Shown one piece after another: positions 18,164-27,516 of a DNA stretch of 36,682 bases (the stretch's first letter is position 1; each line of letters begins with the position of its first letter). The stretch covers positions 1 through 36,682 of the IMG/VR virus record IMGVR_UViG_3300025282_000111. One strand, given 5' to 3'. A program made the position numbers and the translations under genes. Origin of the DNA: a virus. Below the pieces are notes generated by a model that was given only the letters and a program-made list of their open reading frames with translations, was not told the DNA's origin and ran no database searches.

Positions 18164-18919
18164 TTATTCTGCAGCAATATTTTCTTCTAACTCTGCATAA
18201 AATTGATCTTCTGTTGTCTTCCAAAAGTCTGCTGTTTTAAAAGCTAATTGATTTGACAATTCTTGTTGTTGAGTTAGATAGTCACCCATTACTCCCGTCG
18301 CTGCCTTAGTCTTTGTATAATCAATTGCTCCACTAGATTCAAATCCAGAAGCAACCTGAGCCTGTTCTGTTTGGCTATATATATCTCCTAAGCTTTTTCC
18401 AGTCTGTAAACTTAATGCTTGTTTCCCTGTTCCATATTGTTCTTTTGCATAGTCTAAAGGTGCTCCATAGAATTTCTCAAAATCCATTGGATCCTGTCCA
18501 TATCCTTTTGAAATCTCACCAAATCCACCTGTCTCTTCTACAGATTGCCTAAATTCTTCAGATGTAGGATCAAATTCACCTTTCGTCCAGGTAAAGTCTC
18601 CCTGCTGTTTATCAATATAGGCTTGCACATTAGCATTTGCTTCGGCATTCTTCAGTGAGCCATCAGTATCATACTGATTGTCTAAATTACCATTTTTATA
18701 AATTTTTATTTCGGTAGTTTCATTAAAGGCATTTAACCAGTAATCTGAAGTCCATACATCCCCTTTCGCATCTGTAAAACTCATACCAGTATTCCATGCA
18801 AATCTCTCGCCACATAGCATCATATCACCTTGATACTCATAACTATCTTCATGCAAAGTCTCCCCATAAAAAGAAGACTCAGGGTTCATATCTATTACTA
18901 TTTCATTGTATATCTTCAT
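18164..18919 (-). CDS. Virion-associated protein, 251 aa, probable ejection module
   Basis: The N-terminus (M-K-I-Y-N-E-I-V-I-D-M-N, then S-F-Y-G-E-T-L-H-E-D-S-Y-E-Y) is a recurring opening I associate with uncharacterised structural proteins of environmental phages in the same position. The first ~85 residues look beta-rich and the rest helical, with Q-A-Q-V-A-S-G-F-E-S-S-G-A near residue 190 and an acidic tail. The 'g..g......s.GfagsG' pattern is common in phage internal proteins. The gene is spaced by short gaps from the 456- and 627-aa genes and is preceded by GGAGA. Precise role unknown. Confidence 0.5.
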   Translation of the reverse strand: MKIYNEIVIDMNPESSFYGETLHEDSYEYQGDMMLCGERFAWNTGMSFTDAKGDVWTSDYWLNAFNETTEIKIYKNGNLDNQYDTDGSLKNAEANANVQAYIDKQQGDFTWTKGEFDPTSEEFRQSVEETGGFGEISKGYGQDPMDFEKFYGAPLDYAKEQYGTGKQALSLQTGKSLGDIYSQTEQAQVASGFESSGAIDYTKTKAATGVMGDYLTQQQELSNQLAFKTADFWKTTEDQFYAELEENIAAE

Positions 18920-18933
18920 AATCTAATCTCCAA

Positions 18934-20304
18934 TTAATATCTAGGATCAAACCCACCAGGTTTGCCAGACTTATTTGATGGGAAAAATCTATTTTTCCAA
19001 GGTATATTTTTATTTGCAAGATCATAATCAATATTACTTAATGTTCTCTCTCCTTCAGCCCAAGATGATTCATCGAAAGTTGAAAAACCAAAGTCTGTGT
19101 CTGCTAATGGATAATTGTTACCTGTAAAGAATTCGTTTTCCAATGCAACGGGAACATTAGGTTGTTCAAGATTAAACCCACGTTTTGCAAGCTTAAGATC
19201 ACTTTTTGCTTGAAAATCTCCACTAATCTTATCCCATAAACTTTCTTTTTGGGGCTGATACCCAGAGGTTTGTGGAGTTGCAACGTCAGCCAATAAATCT
19301 CTAGTAGTTTCTACATCTCCATATCCAGTTAACGGAGATATACCTCCACCTTCTTCATATAATTGTTTCCCATATTGTTTCACATTTTTAGGATCACTTA
19401 GAAAATCTTGCATACCAGATATCTGGTTTTGTCTTACATCATATGCTGATTGGGTTTTTGCATAAAATGGTTCTTTAGACTTCACACCAGGAGGAGTCCA
19501 AGAGCCACCATCCTCCAGATCAACATCAAAAATTCCTACCTCAGTTTTACCAGCTCGTGCAACATCTTGATCAATAATACCTTCTATAGCAGGCAATTCA
19601 AGCTCTTCTGCAAATAACTGATCTAAATCTGGAACACCTCCCTTTCCTCTTGGTAGTGTGCCAGTCCCTACCATATCTCCCTGGCCAGTAGGAACTAAGC
19701 CCTCACCAACTTGAAGTTTCTTTATCTTTCTTGTATCTAGCATACTGCCTAGTTTATTCATACCCGAATATAAAGTACTACCCTCGAAATCTATCAAACT
19801 TCCAAATCCTGTTTGATCACCCTTGGGTCCACCTTTAAAGAGACCTTTAGTATAACCCGCTAATTTATTTGTTCCAGAAACTCCTTCTAGTGATGGCGTA
19901 ACAGTAGATCCTCCTTTTCCAAATAACTTGGAAACTGCCTTTGTTCCTCCTCCTGCCATAAGCATAGTACTGAATCCAGATTTCAATGCCTTTACATTTA
20001 TACCCTCTTTAATCTGAGTACCAAGTTCCTCTCCAAGACTTCCATACCATTTGGTACCTTTAAGTTTTCCACCTTTAGTTTTACCAGCAAGCCAATTACC
20101 TATATGTCCTCCAGCAAAAGAACCTCCAGCTGCCATAAGACCAGCAACAACAGGTGCCGCTGCTCCACCTGTAGCCAGCATAGCAAGACCACCAAGTAAT
20201 GTAGAGCCAATAGAACCCCATAAGCCTCGTTTCTTTCCAGCAGCCTTTATTGAGGCATAGTCCTCACTCATTCTCTTATGTTTTTTATATCTACGCTTTC
20301 CCAT
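18934..20304 (-). CDS. Gly/Ala-rich internal virion protein, 456 aa, possible membrane-active ejection protein
   Basis: The N-terminus is very basic (G-K-R-R-Y-K-K-H-K-R). A Gly/Ala-rich hydrophobic stretch follows at about 30-72 (L-L-G-G-L-A-M-L-A-T-G-G-A-A-A), which could insert in or cross a membrane. The remainder is polar, Gly-rich and low in recognisable domains. This architecture (basic tip, flexible hydrophobic segment, long polar tail) is common among podovirus internal proteins that leave the capsid during infection. The start is preceded by GGGAGC. It sits between the S74 fibre and the other internal proteins. No family was recognised; the ejection role is inferred from composition and context. 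Confidence 0.5.
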   Translation of the reverse strand: MGKRRYKKHKRMSEDYASIKAAGKKRGLWGSIGSTLLGGLAMLATGGAAAPVVAGLMAAGGSFAGGHIGNWLAGKTKGGKLKGTKWYGSLGEELGTQIKEGINVKALKSGFSTMLMAGGGTKAVSKLFGKGGSTVTPSLEGVSGTNKLAGYTKGLFKGGPKGDQTGFGSLIDFEGSTLYSGMNKLGSMLDTRKIKKLQVGEGLVPTGQGDMVGTGTLPRGKGGVPDLDQLFAEELELPAIEGIIDQDVARAGKTEVGIFDVDLEDGGSWTPPGVKSKEPFYAKTQSAYDVRQNQISGMQDFLSDPKNVKQYGKQLYEEGGGISPLTGYGDVETTRDLLADVATPQTSGYQPQKESLWDKISGDFQAKSDLKLAKRGFNLEQPNVPVALENEFFTGNNYPLADTDFGFSTFDESSWAEGERTLSNIDYDLANKNIPWKNRFFPSNKSGKPGGFDPRY

Positions 20305-20315
20305 AATTGCTCCCT

Positions 20316-23300
20316 TTAATTTATTTGTGCCTCTAGGGCTGTTACTTTTGCTGATAATTCTTGCACTGCTTTAACGAGTGGAACTACGAATACATCATAT
20401 CCAATCATTTGCCTAGTATCATCGTCTTCTTTCCATCCAGAAAATGTGACATCTAAGTCATCCATAGTTTCTTTAACGTCTTGTGCTATAAATCCATCTT
20501 GAATTCTTGTAGGGTCAGGTTGTCTATCTACGCTCTTATCAACATTAAACTCATCTGGATAGTCATGTTTATTTTTCCCAACAAATTTTATAGGCTTTAA
20601 TGCGTTTATAAAATCTAAGCCAATATCTGTATCGGTGATATTTTTCTTAGTCCTCTTATCAGATGTTACACTTATAGTACCGCCAGAACTTGAAAAATCA
20701 TAAAAAATATTAGCACCAGAATCTCCTATTCTAAGTGTTGAATTGGCAGTACAAGCGAGATTTCTTCCAATAGCAATCTGCTCTATACCAGCAGCATCAC
20801 CTCTTGCGCTTTCACCAATAAAAATACAATTACTACCTGTATAAATCGTTTTTGACGCAATACTCCCCCCAGAATAGTGACCTATAGCTATCATATTGTT
20901 AGCTGAGGGGCACCATGGCATAGCAAGGGCACCGATAACTGTGTTCTCATAGGCAGAACCCCAACCTTGATCCTCTTCAATAGCACCACCTGCAGCTGCA
21001 CCGATACATACATTATTGTCACCTGAGCTATTATTCACAGTATCACCGAACAGTGCACCACTTCCAATAGCAACATTGCTATCTCCTGTCGTATTGTAAG
21101 CCCCAGAAGCATTTCCTATATTTACATTTGAAGCACCTGATGAACACTGATAGCCAGCACCCCATCCTATAAATTGATTATAAGAGGCTTGACCAGTGCC
21201 ACCAGATGCATCCAGCATTTTACCAGATTCAACTCCAATACATACATTCTTCTGAGTACCAGCTCTGTCAGGATGCGTGGCAGCATCTTCTGTCCAGGTT
21301 CCAATGCATACATTATCAGTACCACCTGCACTGCTTATTTCAATCACCCCAGACATGCCTATACTACCAGCAGCTAGAGTCATCATAACAGTACTTCCAT
21401 CTTTCATCTCCATTGAAGAACCTGTTAGTTTTATATGTTCACTAGCTACTAACCCAATATAAGTATCAGCACCAAACTGAGCAACTGGAAGAGATGCAGA
21501 TCCAGCATGTACTGCCATACCCGTAGAACTTATATGAACAAAATCTGTTGAATTATCATATATCTTTACACCGCCAGCAGCTGACATTACAACACAATCA
21601 TTAGTAGCTCCTGTAGCCCCACCTAAAGTAAGAGTAGTATTGGCCCATTGAGCCATAACAGTAGAACCATTATCAGCATACATTACGATATTACCACCAT
21701 AGATTTCCATCTTTTTATTGGTATCAAAAAATTCTAATGCTGGAGTATCATTAGAAGGGCCTCCTAAAGCATCCATAGATAAATATGTATCTGCATCTGC
21801 CCTTAAAAATACGCCCTCATTACTAGCCTTTATATAATTAGTTGTACTTTTACCAGCCCATAATCCATATTCATTAGTACCACCAGCAGTTAAACCATCA
21901 AGCCTACCAAGTCTAAGCTTAGTTGAATTTTCATTAGTCCAATCAGCATAACTATTAAGGTCACCCTTCATATCTATAAATGGAGCATTAGTATCATCAG
22001 ATGTAAGATACATAACACTCTGCCTACTTGCATAACTACTATCATCGTAGTTCCCTATTCTTACAAATTCATCTCCAGCTACTGGAATAGCTGTATTATC
22101 AAAAGCTGTTTCACTCCCTCCACTTATATTAGTAACAGTAGCTATATTGTTACTTACGCTTGCCACCCTATACACCATTTTCTTTATAAGTCCAGTAACA
22201 CCAGAAGATGCAGCACCTACTGCTACAAGAGCTCCAGGATTTACTTGCTGAGATAATATTATATCGCCAGCAACAAATGGACATGTATTTGCAATAGCAG
22301 GCTCAAATGTTATAGTACCAGCATCATCATCTGTCGCAAGTCCACTCACACTCTCTACTTTAGCAGAAGATGTAATCAGAACATTACCATTAGTAGCTCT
22401 TATTTGCTGTATTAAGAGCTCATATACACTTAGAGTGCCACGAATATTTAAATTATCAAATGTAGCATCTGCAGCAGTGCCATCATCTACTATCCATCCA
22501 TTGCCAGCAAAGCCAGAAGCAAATGAAGAAGAACCTATGCTATCATTATCTGCAATAAGAATCTTACTCCCACTTGGTGTAACAGTGAGATAGCCATCAG
22601 TATCTACACCAAATGTGCAATTATCAGTCCCATCAAAAGATAATTTTAATTGATTGGTAGTACCAGATAGAACTTCCAAGGTAACATCAGGATCAGTAAC
22701 CCCAATACCGACATTGCCATCATTGTTAATTACCATCCTTGGAGTACCAGCTCCAGAACCAATGTCGTCATCATCGCTATCATCTTGAGTATAAAAAGCT
22801 AATATTGTAGGATTATTCTCGGTATCTGTAGTCCACGTTGAGTCACCATATGCAGCTATCCTTGCACCTGTACCAGCAGTGCCAGAATGTCTTCCCTTGA
22901 AAAGAATCTCTCCAAGAACTTCATCACCAGAAATAGTACCTGCATCTAAACGTCTAAGACTCATTGCTCCGCCAGTAGCAGATTCAATTTCCAGTTGCTC
23001 CGTTGGTGAAGTAGTTCCAATCCCAACACGAGCATTAGACGTAACACATAAGGTATTATGTGTTGAGAAAAGCCCAAGAGACAGAAAATTAGTAGCATCG
23101 CCATCAGCGGTATGGTTAAACCTAATAACACCACAATCATGGGTACTAGCATCTTTTCCTATTAGTATATTAAAAAAATCAGTATCAGCCATAGTCGGGT
23201 CGAAGAATGCTGCTATATTTCCCTCATCAGCAATATTTGATGAAACAGTTAATGGATAAGCTGGTGAAGTAGTCCCAATACCAACATTGCCAGCACTTCC

Positions 23301-24443
23301 ATCTACATACAGAATATTGTTTGTTTTACCATCAGATATTTGTAAATCCCTATACCGAGTAGTGCCATTATTATAACCATTATAGTTAATATGTCCTATT
23401 AAATTATCAGTATTTGTCTGTCCACTAAAATTAATCTGATTACTTACTGATATATCTCCATCCACAGTGAGCATGTGATTTGGTGAAGCAGTCCCAATAC
23501 CGACTTTGCCATTATTAAGTACCATCACACTTGTTTCTGACTCATAATCATAAAAATGAAGAGGGTCATTTGCTGCCGACCCATCAACCTGTATTAGCCA
23601 ATCAGCACTATCTCCAGTACAAAACTGAATCTGTGAATCATTTGCAGCAGTAGCAGCATTTATTTTAAGTGTAACATTGGCAGAAGTTTTTTTAATCTCT
23701 AAATCCATATCTGGGTCATCAACCCCAATACCGACATTACACCCTAAGAATGATATATCACCAGCTCCGTCAAACTCTATTCTTTCAGCATCATCTGCTA
23801 TACCAATAGAAGTGTCATCTGCCATTAAAATATTGGCTGAAAAAGTCTTTTCTCCTGAAAAGGTCTGAGAACCTGATAAGTGAGCAGTATCTGTATCAAG
23901 ATAAGCAGAGGCAACGGCAGTTCCCTCCCAAACTCCTGTACCTATTGTCCCAACTATCGTAACTGCTGTTGAGCTTCCAATATCAAGTGCTACAGGATCA
24001 GTTGTTCCGTCACCAATTAAAATTTCACCATCACCCAAAACTGCTGTGGCTGTGATTGCACCTGTTCCACTTCCTAATAAAATCCCCCCATCTGTTAATG
24101 TTTCTGCTCCAGTACCGCCTTTGGCAACACTTAAATAGCCAGTATGATCACCGCCATCAATAGCATGTCCCTGCTGATGATGTTGATTAGCTGTAACTCC
24201 AGTTAAACTAGAATGCTGAAGAACTCCTTCAGAAACAATATTGTTAATATTTCTAGTAAGTTCTTGATTGATTATCTTATCTCCAGACATGATCTTTACC
24301 CAACTGCCTTTAGTCTTTATATATAGATCCTCATTAAACATACGAGCATCTCCATCTCGGCCGTCAGATTGTATAGGCTGGTAATCAACCTCCCTTATTC
24401 TTCCACCTTTTTCATGCTGTAGATTTCTAGTTTCTCTTTTCAT
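20316..24443 (-). CDS. Tail fibre/spike with repeat shaft, YadA-like head repeats and C-terminal S74 self-cleaving chaperone
   Basis: This 1375-aa fibre starts with a short basic adaptor and K-G-G-T-G-A-E-T-L-T-D-G-G repeats (about 108-180). Five shaft repeats of the form [GC]-x-V-G-I-G-x-x-x-P follow in the first half. Residues 1044-1247 are YadA-like head repeats (N-V-x-I-G, for example S-N-V-A-I-G-S-G-A-L). The last 116 residues are an intramolecular chaperone of peptidase family S74: T-S1261-D-K-R-T-K1266-K-N-I, with Ser and Lys five apart as in the known catalytic dyad, then G-F-I-A-Q-D-V and a C-terminal coiled coil. In that family the chaperone trimerises the fibre and then cuts itself off at the Ser. 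Likely role is host binding. Start is TAATG-coupled to the 841-aa gene. Confidence 0.85.
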   Translation of the reverse strand: MKRETRNLQHEKGGRIREVDYQPIQSDGRDGDARMFNEDLYIKTKGSWVKIMSGDKIINQELTRNINNIVSEGVLQHSSLTGVTANQHHQQGHAIDGGDHTGYLSVAKGGTGAETLTDGGILLGSGTGAITATAVLGDGEILIGDGTTDPVALDIGSSTAVTIVGTIGTGVWEGTAVASAYLDTDTAHLSGSQTFSGEKTFSANILMADDTSIGIADDAERIEFDGAGDISFLGCNVGIGVDDPDMDLEIKKTSANVTLKINAATAANDSQIQFCTGDSADWLIQVDGSAANDPLHFYDYESETSVMVLNNGKVGIGTASPNHMLTVDGDISVSNQINFSGQTNTDNLIGHINYNGYNNGTTRYRDLQISDGKTNNILYVDGSAGNVGIGTTSPAYPLTVSSNIADEGNIAAFFDPTMADTDFFNILIGKDASTHDCGVIRFNHTADGDATNFLSLGLFSTHNTLCVTSNARVGIGTTSPTEQLEIESATGGAMSLRRLDAGTISGDEVLGEILFKGRHSGTAGTGARIAAYGDSTWTTDTENNPTILAFYTQDDSDDDDIGSGAGTPRMVINNDGNVGIGVTDPDVTLEVLSGTTNQLKLSFDGTDNCTFGVDTDGYLTVTPSGSKILIADNDSIGSSSFASGFAGNGWIVDDGTAADATFDNLNIRGTLSVYELLIQQIRATNGNVLITSSAKVESVSGLATDDDAGTITFEPAIANTCPFVAGDIILSQQVNPGALVAVGAASSGVTGLIKKMVYRVASVSNNIATVTNISGGSETAFDNTAIPVAGDEFVRIGNYDDSSYASRQSVMYLTSDDTNAPFIDMKGDLNSYADWTNENSTKLRLGRLDGLTAGGTNEYGLWAGKSTTNYIKASNEGVFLRADADTYLSMDALGGPSNDTPALEFFDTNKKMEIYGGNIVMYADNGSTVMAQWANTTLTLGGATGATNDCVVMSAAGGVKIYDNSTDFVHISSTGMAVHAGSASLPVAQFGADTYIGLVASEHIKLTGSSMEMKDGSTVMMTLAAGSIGMSGVIEISSAGGTDNVCIGTWTEDAATHPDRAGTQKNVCIGVESGKMLDASGGTGQASYNQFIGWGAGYQCSSGASNVNIGNASGAYNTTGDSNVAIGSGALFGDTVNNSSGDNNVCIGAAAGGAIEEDQGWGSAYENTVIGALAMPWCPSANNMIAIGHYSGGSIASKTIYTGSNCIFIGESARGDAAGIEQIAIGRNLACTANSTLRIGDSGANIFYDFSSSGGTISVTSDKRTKKNITDTDIGLDFINALKPIKFVGKNKHDYPDEFNVDKSVDRQPDPTRIQDGFIAQDVKETMDDLDVTFSGWKEDDDTRQMIGYDVFVVPLVKAVQELSAKVTALEAQIN

Positions 24444-26968
24444 TATTTAATATTCTTCATTCTATAAACTATTGATATATCATTTATTGCAAAATCCGCA
24501 TCAGTAGTAAGCCCATCAAATAATAACTGAAAGCTATTTACATTATTAATTGAAGAGGAAGGTTTTAATTCAGCCTTTACCCAATCATCTTCTCCAGTAT
24601 CTGCATTAACCAAACATGCATTGGCTGCATTAGCACCTGTAGATGCACCTGAAGCATCAGTAATAAAAAATGTACCATTACAAGTCCCACCATTTGTACC
24701 ATAATTGATAGTGATCTTCCCACCATGGCCCTGATAGGTTACATAAACTTTATATATCTTCTTTCTTATTGATGGCTCACCAAAGTCAAAATCTTTAGTT
24801 TTTATAACTATGGGAGCATCTGTAACTGCTGGAGTATTGCTCCATTTATCTACTTGATTACCACCATCATCAAAAACCATAAGACTTCCATCGGCAGGAT
24901 CATTAATAAAGTTTGAATTACTATCAGCATCTGTTACCATCGCTGTTGCCTTTGTCCAGCCTTTAGTTATTAAACTGAAAACATAAGCAGAAGTACCATC
25001 AGCACCAGTCTTAACTATCAATTGTTGTCTAGAAGGTTCATAGCCTATACGATGATGATTTGTGGTAGAAATAAAAGTACTCCAAGTTGCAGCATCAATC
25101 ACTTGTATACCTTTATTTACCAATAGATTTTGCACATTCTCTCCATCATACATATAGCATCCATATGAATTAATCCAGGCAATTCCAAAGTCTGTCTTAC
25201 AAGCAGCACCAGGATTGGTAATACCTTTATGTTTAAACTCTGCTTCAAGAAATTCCGAATTACCAGCCACATTTATAACATAAACAACATTCTTCTTAAA
25301 CTGGAAAATTCTATCTGCATATTCCATAAGAGAGATAATTGAATCACCATCATGAGTTATTACATCTATATTTGAAACTGATGATGGAAATTTATCATAT
25401 TGCCCAACTGAAGACTTTAACATTCTGTCAGTATACTTCTTACCATCTTGCTGTACGTTTCCTAAATATGCTCTCCTATTAGCTACCACGGCAGTTTTCC
25501 ATGAATCTACTTTTATCACATCTGTCTGAGGATGTCCATTTTCAATCTCATATGTTATAAATTTAGGTGGACCAGTCCATTTATTATTCTCAGCTACATT
25601 GCCAAGATCAACATTGATATTATAATTGTCTGCGTTGCCACCAGTAGGACCACTTGCATAACCTTCATTTGTTCTCTGGTGAGATGCCCACGGAGCATAT
25701 GAAAGACCTGCGCTACCACCTGTCAATCCAATGGGAGCCACTCCTTTTGCTAAATCTATATTCATAAGCAGCCAAAGGTCAGTATATCCATCATCACTAC
25801 TTGCCCAGTAAATTTTAAGTCCTGAAATACGTTTATTACCAGTATCTGTCTGAATTCCTGCATTAGCAGAGCCAAAATTAAATTTTGTACTATCACTTCC
25901 AGGATTTATTTTTAATGTTGGAGCCATCCATACAGCGACATCTACTCCTGGAGTAACAGAACGATTACCACTCATAAATGTCATATAGGATAATCCATAA
26001 TCACCTATAGCGCCACCAGTATCTGATGATGCCCCATAATAGCTAGCATCAGTATGAGGAAAGTGAGTAAATAACTGTGGTATACTTTCCTGCTTACCTT
26101 CATCATACATAGTGGTAACGTAAAATTTATAATTTACAGTATTTGCTGGGTTCCAAGTACCAGTACCATCAGCAGATGTGGTAGTAGATTCGGCATATGA
26201 CAGGCCAAGCCCCCAAAACATACCACTTTGTTCACTAACAGCTACCGTACCGTCATTCACACCAGTATCAGTTAGACAATTATTAAAGCTCCAGCCAGGA
26301 GTACCTAATTGATATGAATTATTTGAAGGATCAGAATAAGCAGTATTTGACCAAGTTTGAGCCATAATAGCATTCTTACATGCCACAGTGCCATCATTTA
26401 ATGTTACTTCTTCAAAGCACCCTTTAATTTCTGCAATCTCAGTCTCAAATGTGCCTGCACTTTTAACATATCCCGCACTAGTATCAGCTCCATAAGTATA
26501 GGCAGGAACATAGCCTCGCCATTTAGGCTTTGTACTGGCATGAGAAGCATCTGTTAGCCTGAGAGCTCCTCCAGTATAATAATGACTTATCCCAGCAGTA
26601 TCGCCACTAGTAAAATCTACACCTCCTGCTTCAGTATCTTCTCCTACACCAATTATACCACTAGCATCTTCAACAAGATAGTATGTCTGTCCTGGGGCTA
26701 CAACACCAGTACCATCAGCTGCGCCATCAAGAAAGCCATCATAATCAGTAGTGACAGCAAAAAGTCCAGTTCCTGCTCCAGTAATAGCTCCTGCAGGAGT
26801 TATACTTGATTTAGCTGCATTCATATCGCCAAGAACTACAATTCTTCCAAGCTTATCAATTGTAACATTCTCTAATGCAACAAACTGATTATCTTCTATA
26901 TCTCTAGGATCAGAACTGTCGTTAATTCCACCATGAAAGCTCAGTAGCTTATGAACCCGCTTTGGCAT
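24443..26968 (-). CDS. Tail nozzle/stabilisation-like structural protein, 841 aa
   Basis: The N-terminus reads F-H-G-G-I-N-D-S-S-D-P, then D-N-Q-F-V-A-L-E-N-V-T and G-R-I-V-V-L-G-D. This 'GG.n.......i.d.e...leN......G.i..R.g' opening is shared by many phage nozzle and DNA-stabilisation proteins (the T7 gp12 and P22 gp10 type). The body is beta-rich with repeated Gly/Thr/Ser strands, and the C-terminal region (I-Y-K-V-Y-V-T-Y-Q-G) looks like a beta-sandwich. I infer a distal tail or nozzle ring to which the fibre next door attaches. The ATG overlaps the stop of the 49-aa gene upstream (TAATG). The match is at pattern level only; structure prediction would settle it. Confidence 0.55.
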   Translation of the reverse strand: MPKRVHKLLSFHGGINDSSDPRDIEDNQFVALENVTIDKLGRIVVLGDMNAAKSSITPAGAITGAGTGLFAVTTDYDGFLDGAADGTGVVAPGQTYYLVEDASGIIGVGEDTEAGGVDFTSGDTAGISHYYTGGALRLTDASHASTKPKWRGYVPAYTYGADTSAGYVKSAGTFETEIAEIKGCFEEVTLNDGTVACKNAIMAQTWSNTAYSDPSNNSYQLGTPGWSFNNCLTDTGVNDGTVAVSEQSGMFWGLGLSYAESTTTSADGTGTWNPANTVNYKFYVTTMYDEGKQESIPQLFTHFPHTDASYYGASSDTGGAIGDYGLSYMTFMSGNRSVTPGVDVAVWMAPTLKINPGSDSTKFNFGSANAGIQTDTGNKRISGLKIYWASSDDGYTDLWLLMNIDLAKGVAPIGLTGGSAGLSYAPWASHQRTNEGYASGPTGGNADNYNINVDLGNVAENNKWTGPPKFITYEIENGHPQTDVIKVDSWKTAVVANRRAYLGNVQQDGKKYTDRMLKSSVGQYDKFPSSVSNIDVITHDGDSIISLMEYADRIFQFKKNVVYVINVAGNSEFLEAEFKHKGITNPGAACKTDFGIAWINSYGCYMYDGENVQNLLVNKGIQVIDAATWSTFISTTNHHRIGYEPSRQQLIVKTGADGTSAYVFSLITKGWTKATAMVTDADSNSNFINDPADGSLMVFDDGGNQVDKWSNTPAVTDAPIVIKTKDFDFGEPSIRKKIYKVYVTYQGHGGKITINYGTNGGTCNGTFFITDASGASTGANAANACLVNADTGEDDWVKAELKPSSSINNVNSFQLLFDGLTTDADFAINDISIVYRMKNIK

Positions 26969-27117
26969 TATAATGCCTCTAGCACTTTTTTCACTTTAGC
27001 CCAAATCTTATCATCCTTTTTAGTCTTAGTAACCTTTACAGCCATATCTCCAACTTTTAAGAGTATTGCCTTAAGGCCATGCTTCTTTATAGCTTTCGCG
27101 AGTAATATTTTAAACAT
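26968..27117 (-). CDS. Small cationic protein, 49 aa
   Basis: The ORF runs from ATG at 27117 to TAA at 26968-26970, and its stop overlaps the ATG of the 841-aa gene. The product is very Lys-rich and helical (M-F-K-I-L-L-A-K-A-I-K-K, ending K-V-L-E-A-L). GGGGAA lies about 6 nt upstream of the start. Position and tight packing support it as real. It may be an amphipathic accessory of lysis or virion assembly; no family recognised. Confidence 0.5.
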   Translation of the reverse strand: MFKILLAKAIKKHGLKAILLKVGDMAVKVTKTKKDDKIWAKVKKVLEAL

Positions 27118-27118
27118 A

Positions 27119-27262
27119 TTATTTCCCCACTATTTTAAATATTGATTTCTTAATACTAGTCCATATAAGATCATCCCATGTACTTGGGGATAATGCTACT
27201 GCCTTATCTATGGCTAGAATACCAATTAAAACATACTCCCAATTTGCTAGTATAATATCCAT
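27119..27262 (-). CDS. Small membrane protein, 47 aa
   Basis: ATG at 27262 follows GGGAGG, a strong ribosome site, and the frame ends at TAA 27119-27121. Residues 3-19 form one hydrophobic segment (A-N-W-E-Y-V-L-I-G-I-L-A-I). L-S-P-S-T-W-D-D follows, then a basic helix. A membrane segment, then 'LtPt..D', then a charged tail is a layout I associate with small phage proteins near the lysis genes. It may assist the holin or anchor in the inner membrane; role unproven. Confidence 0.55.
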   Translation of the reverse strand: MDIILANWEYVLIGILAIDKAVALSPSTWDDLIWTSIKKSIFKIVGK

Positions 27263-27263
27263 T

Positions 27264-27410
27264 CTAATATCCTCCCTGCTTAGATGATCTTACTCTGCTC
27301 ATTTCATTTGTAGCTGAGCCTTTCTTTTTAGCATACTCACCAGCATACTGTAAACATCTTTTTCTTTTTGCTGGATCCTTTATTTTATTACATTGTCTAG
27401 GTTTTGGCAT
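27264..27410 (-). CDS. Small basic protein, 48 aa
   Basis: ATG at 27410 is preceded by AAGGAG (reads CTCCTTT on the + strand), and the frame ends at TAG 27264-27266, one base before the 47-aa gene. The product is strongly basic with two cysteines (C7, C19) and K-D-P-A-K-R-K-R-C, and ends S-K-Q-G-G-Y. It could bind nucleic acid or be a packaged basic peptide. No family recognised. Confidence 0.5.
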   Translation of the reverse strand: MPKPRQCNKIKDPAKRKRCLQYAGEYAKKKGSATNEMSRVRSSKQGGY

Positions 27411-27516
27411 TTTCTTTCTCCTTTATTTTAGTTTTACAATCTTCACATCTAACAAATTTTCTAGGTGGATGTGCCCATTTAATTGCATTACTTACTCCGA
27501 TTAAACAATCTATCAA
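27397..27516 (-). CDS. Possible TTG-start 39-aa Cys-pair protein
   Basis: Between the 62-aa membrane protein and the 48-aa basic protein, the most protein-like frame is A-I-K-W-A-H-P-P-R-K-F-V-R-C-E-D-C-K-T-K. It has no ATG; the first usable start is TTG at 27516, inside the 62-aa gene, with a poor ribosome site. A competing ATG-start frame (27423-27488, 21 aa, TAATG-coupled) has less protein-like composition. The C-x-x-C and basic content suggest half of a zinc ribbon. Low confidence. Confidence 0.3.
   Translation of the reverse strand: MIDCLIGVSNAIKWAHPPRKFVRCEDCKTKIKEKENAKT

Noticed and set aside
22879-23259. A 126-aa open frame on the + strand inside the 1375-aa fibre gene
   Set aside because: It is the mirror of repeat-rich fibre coding sequence, without a ribosome site or recognisable domain.
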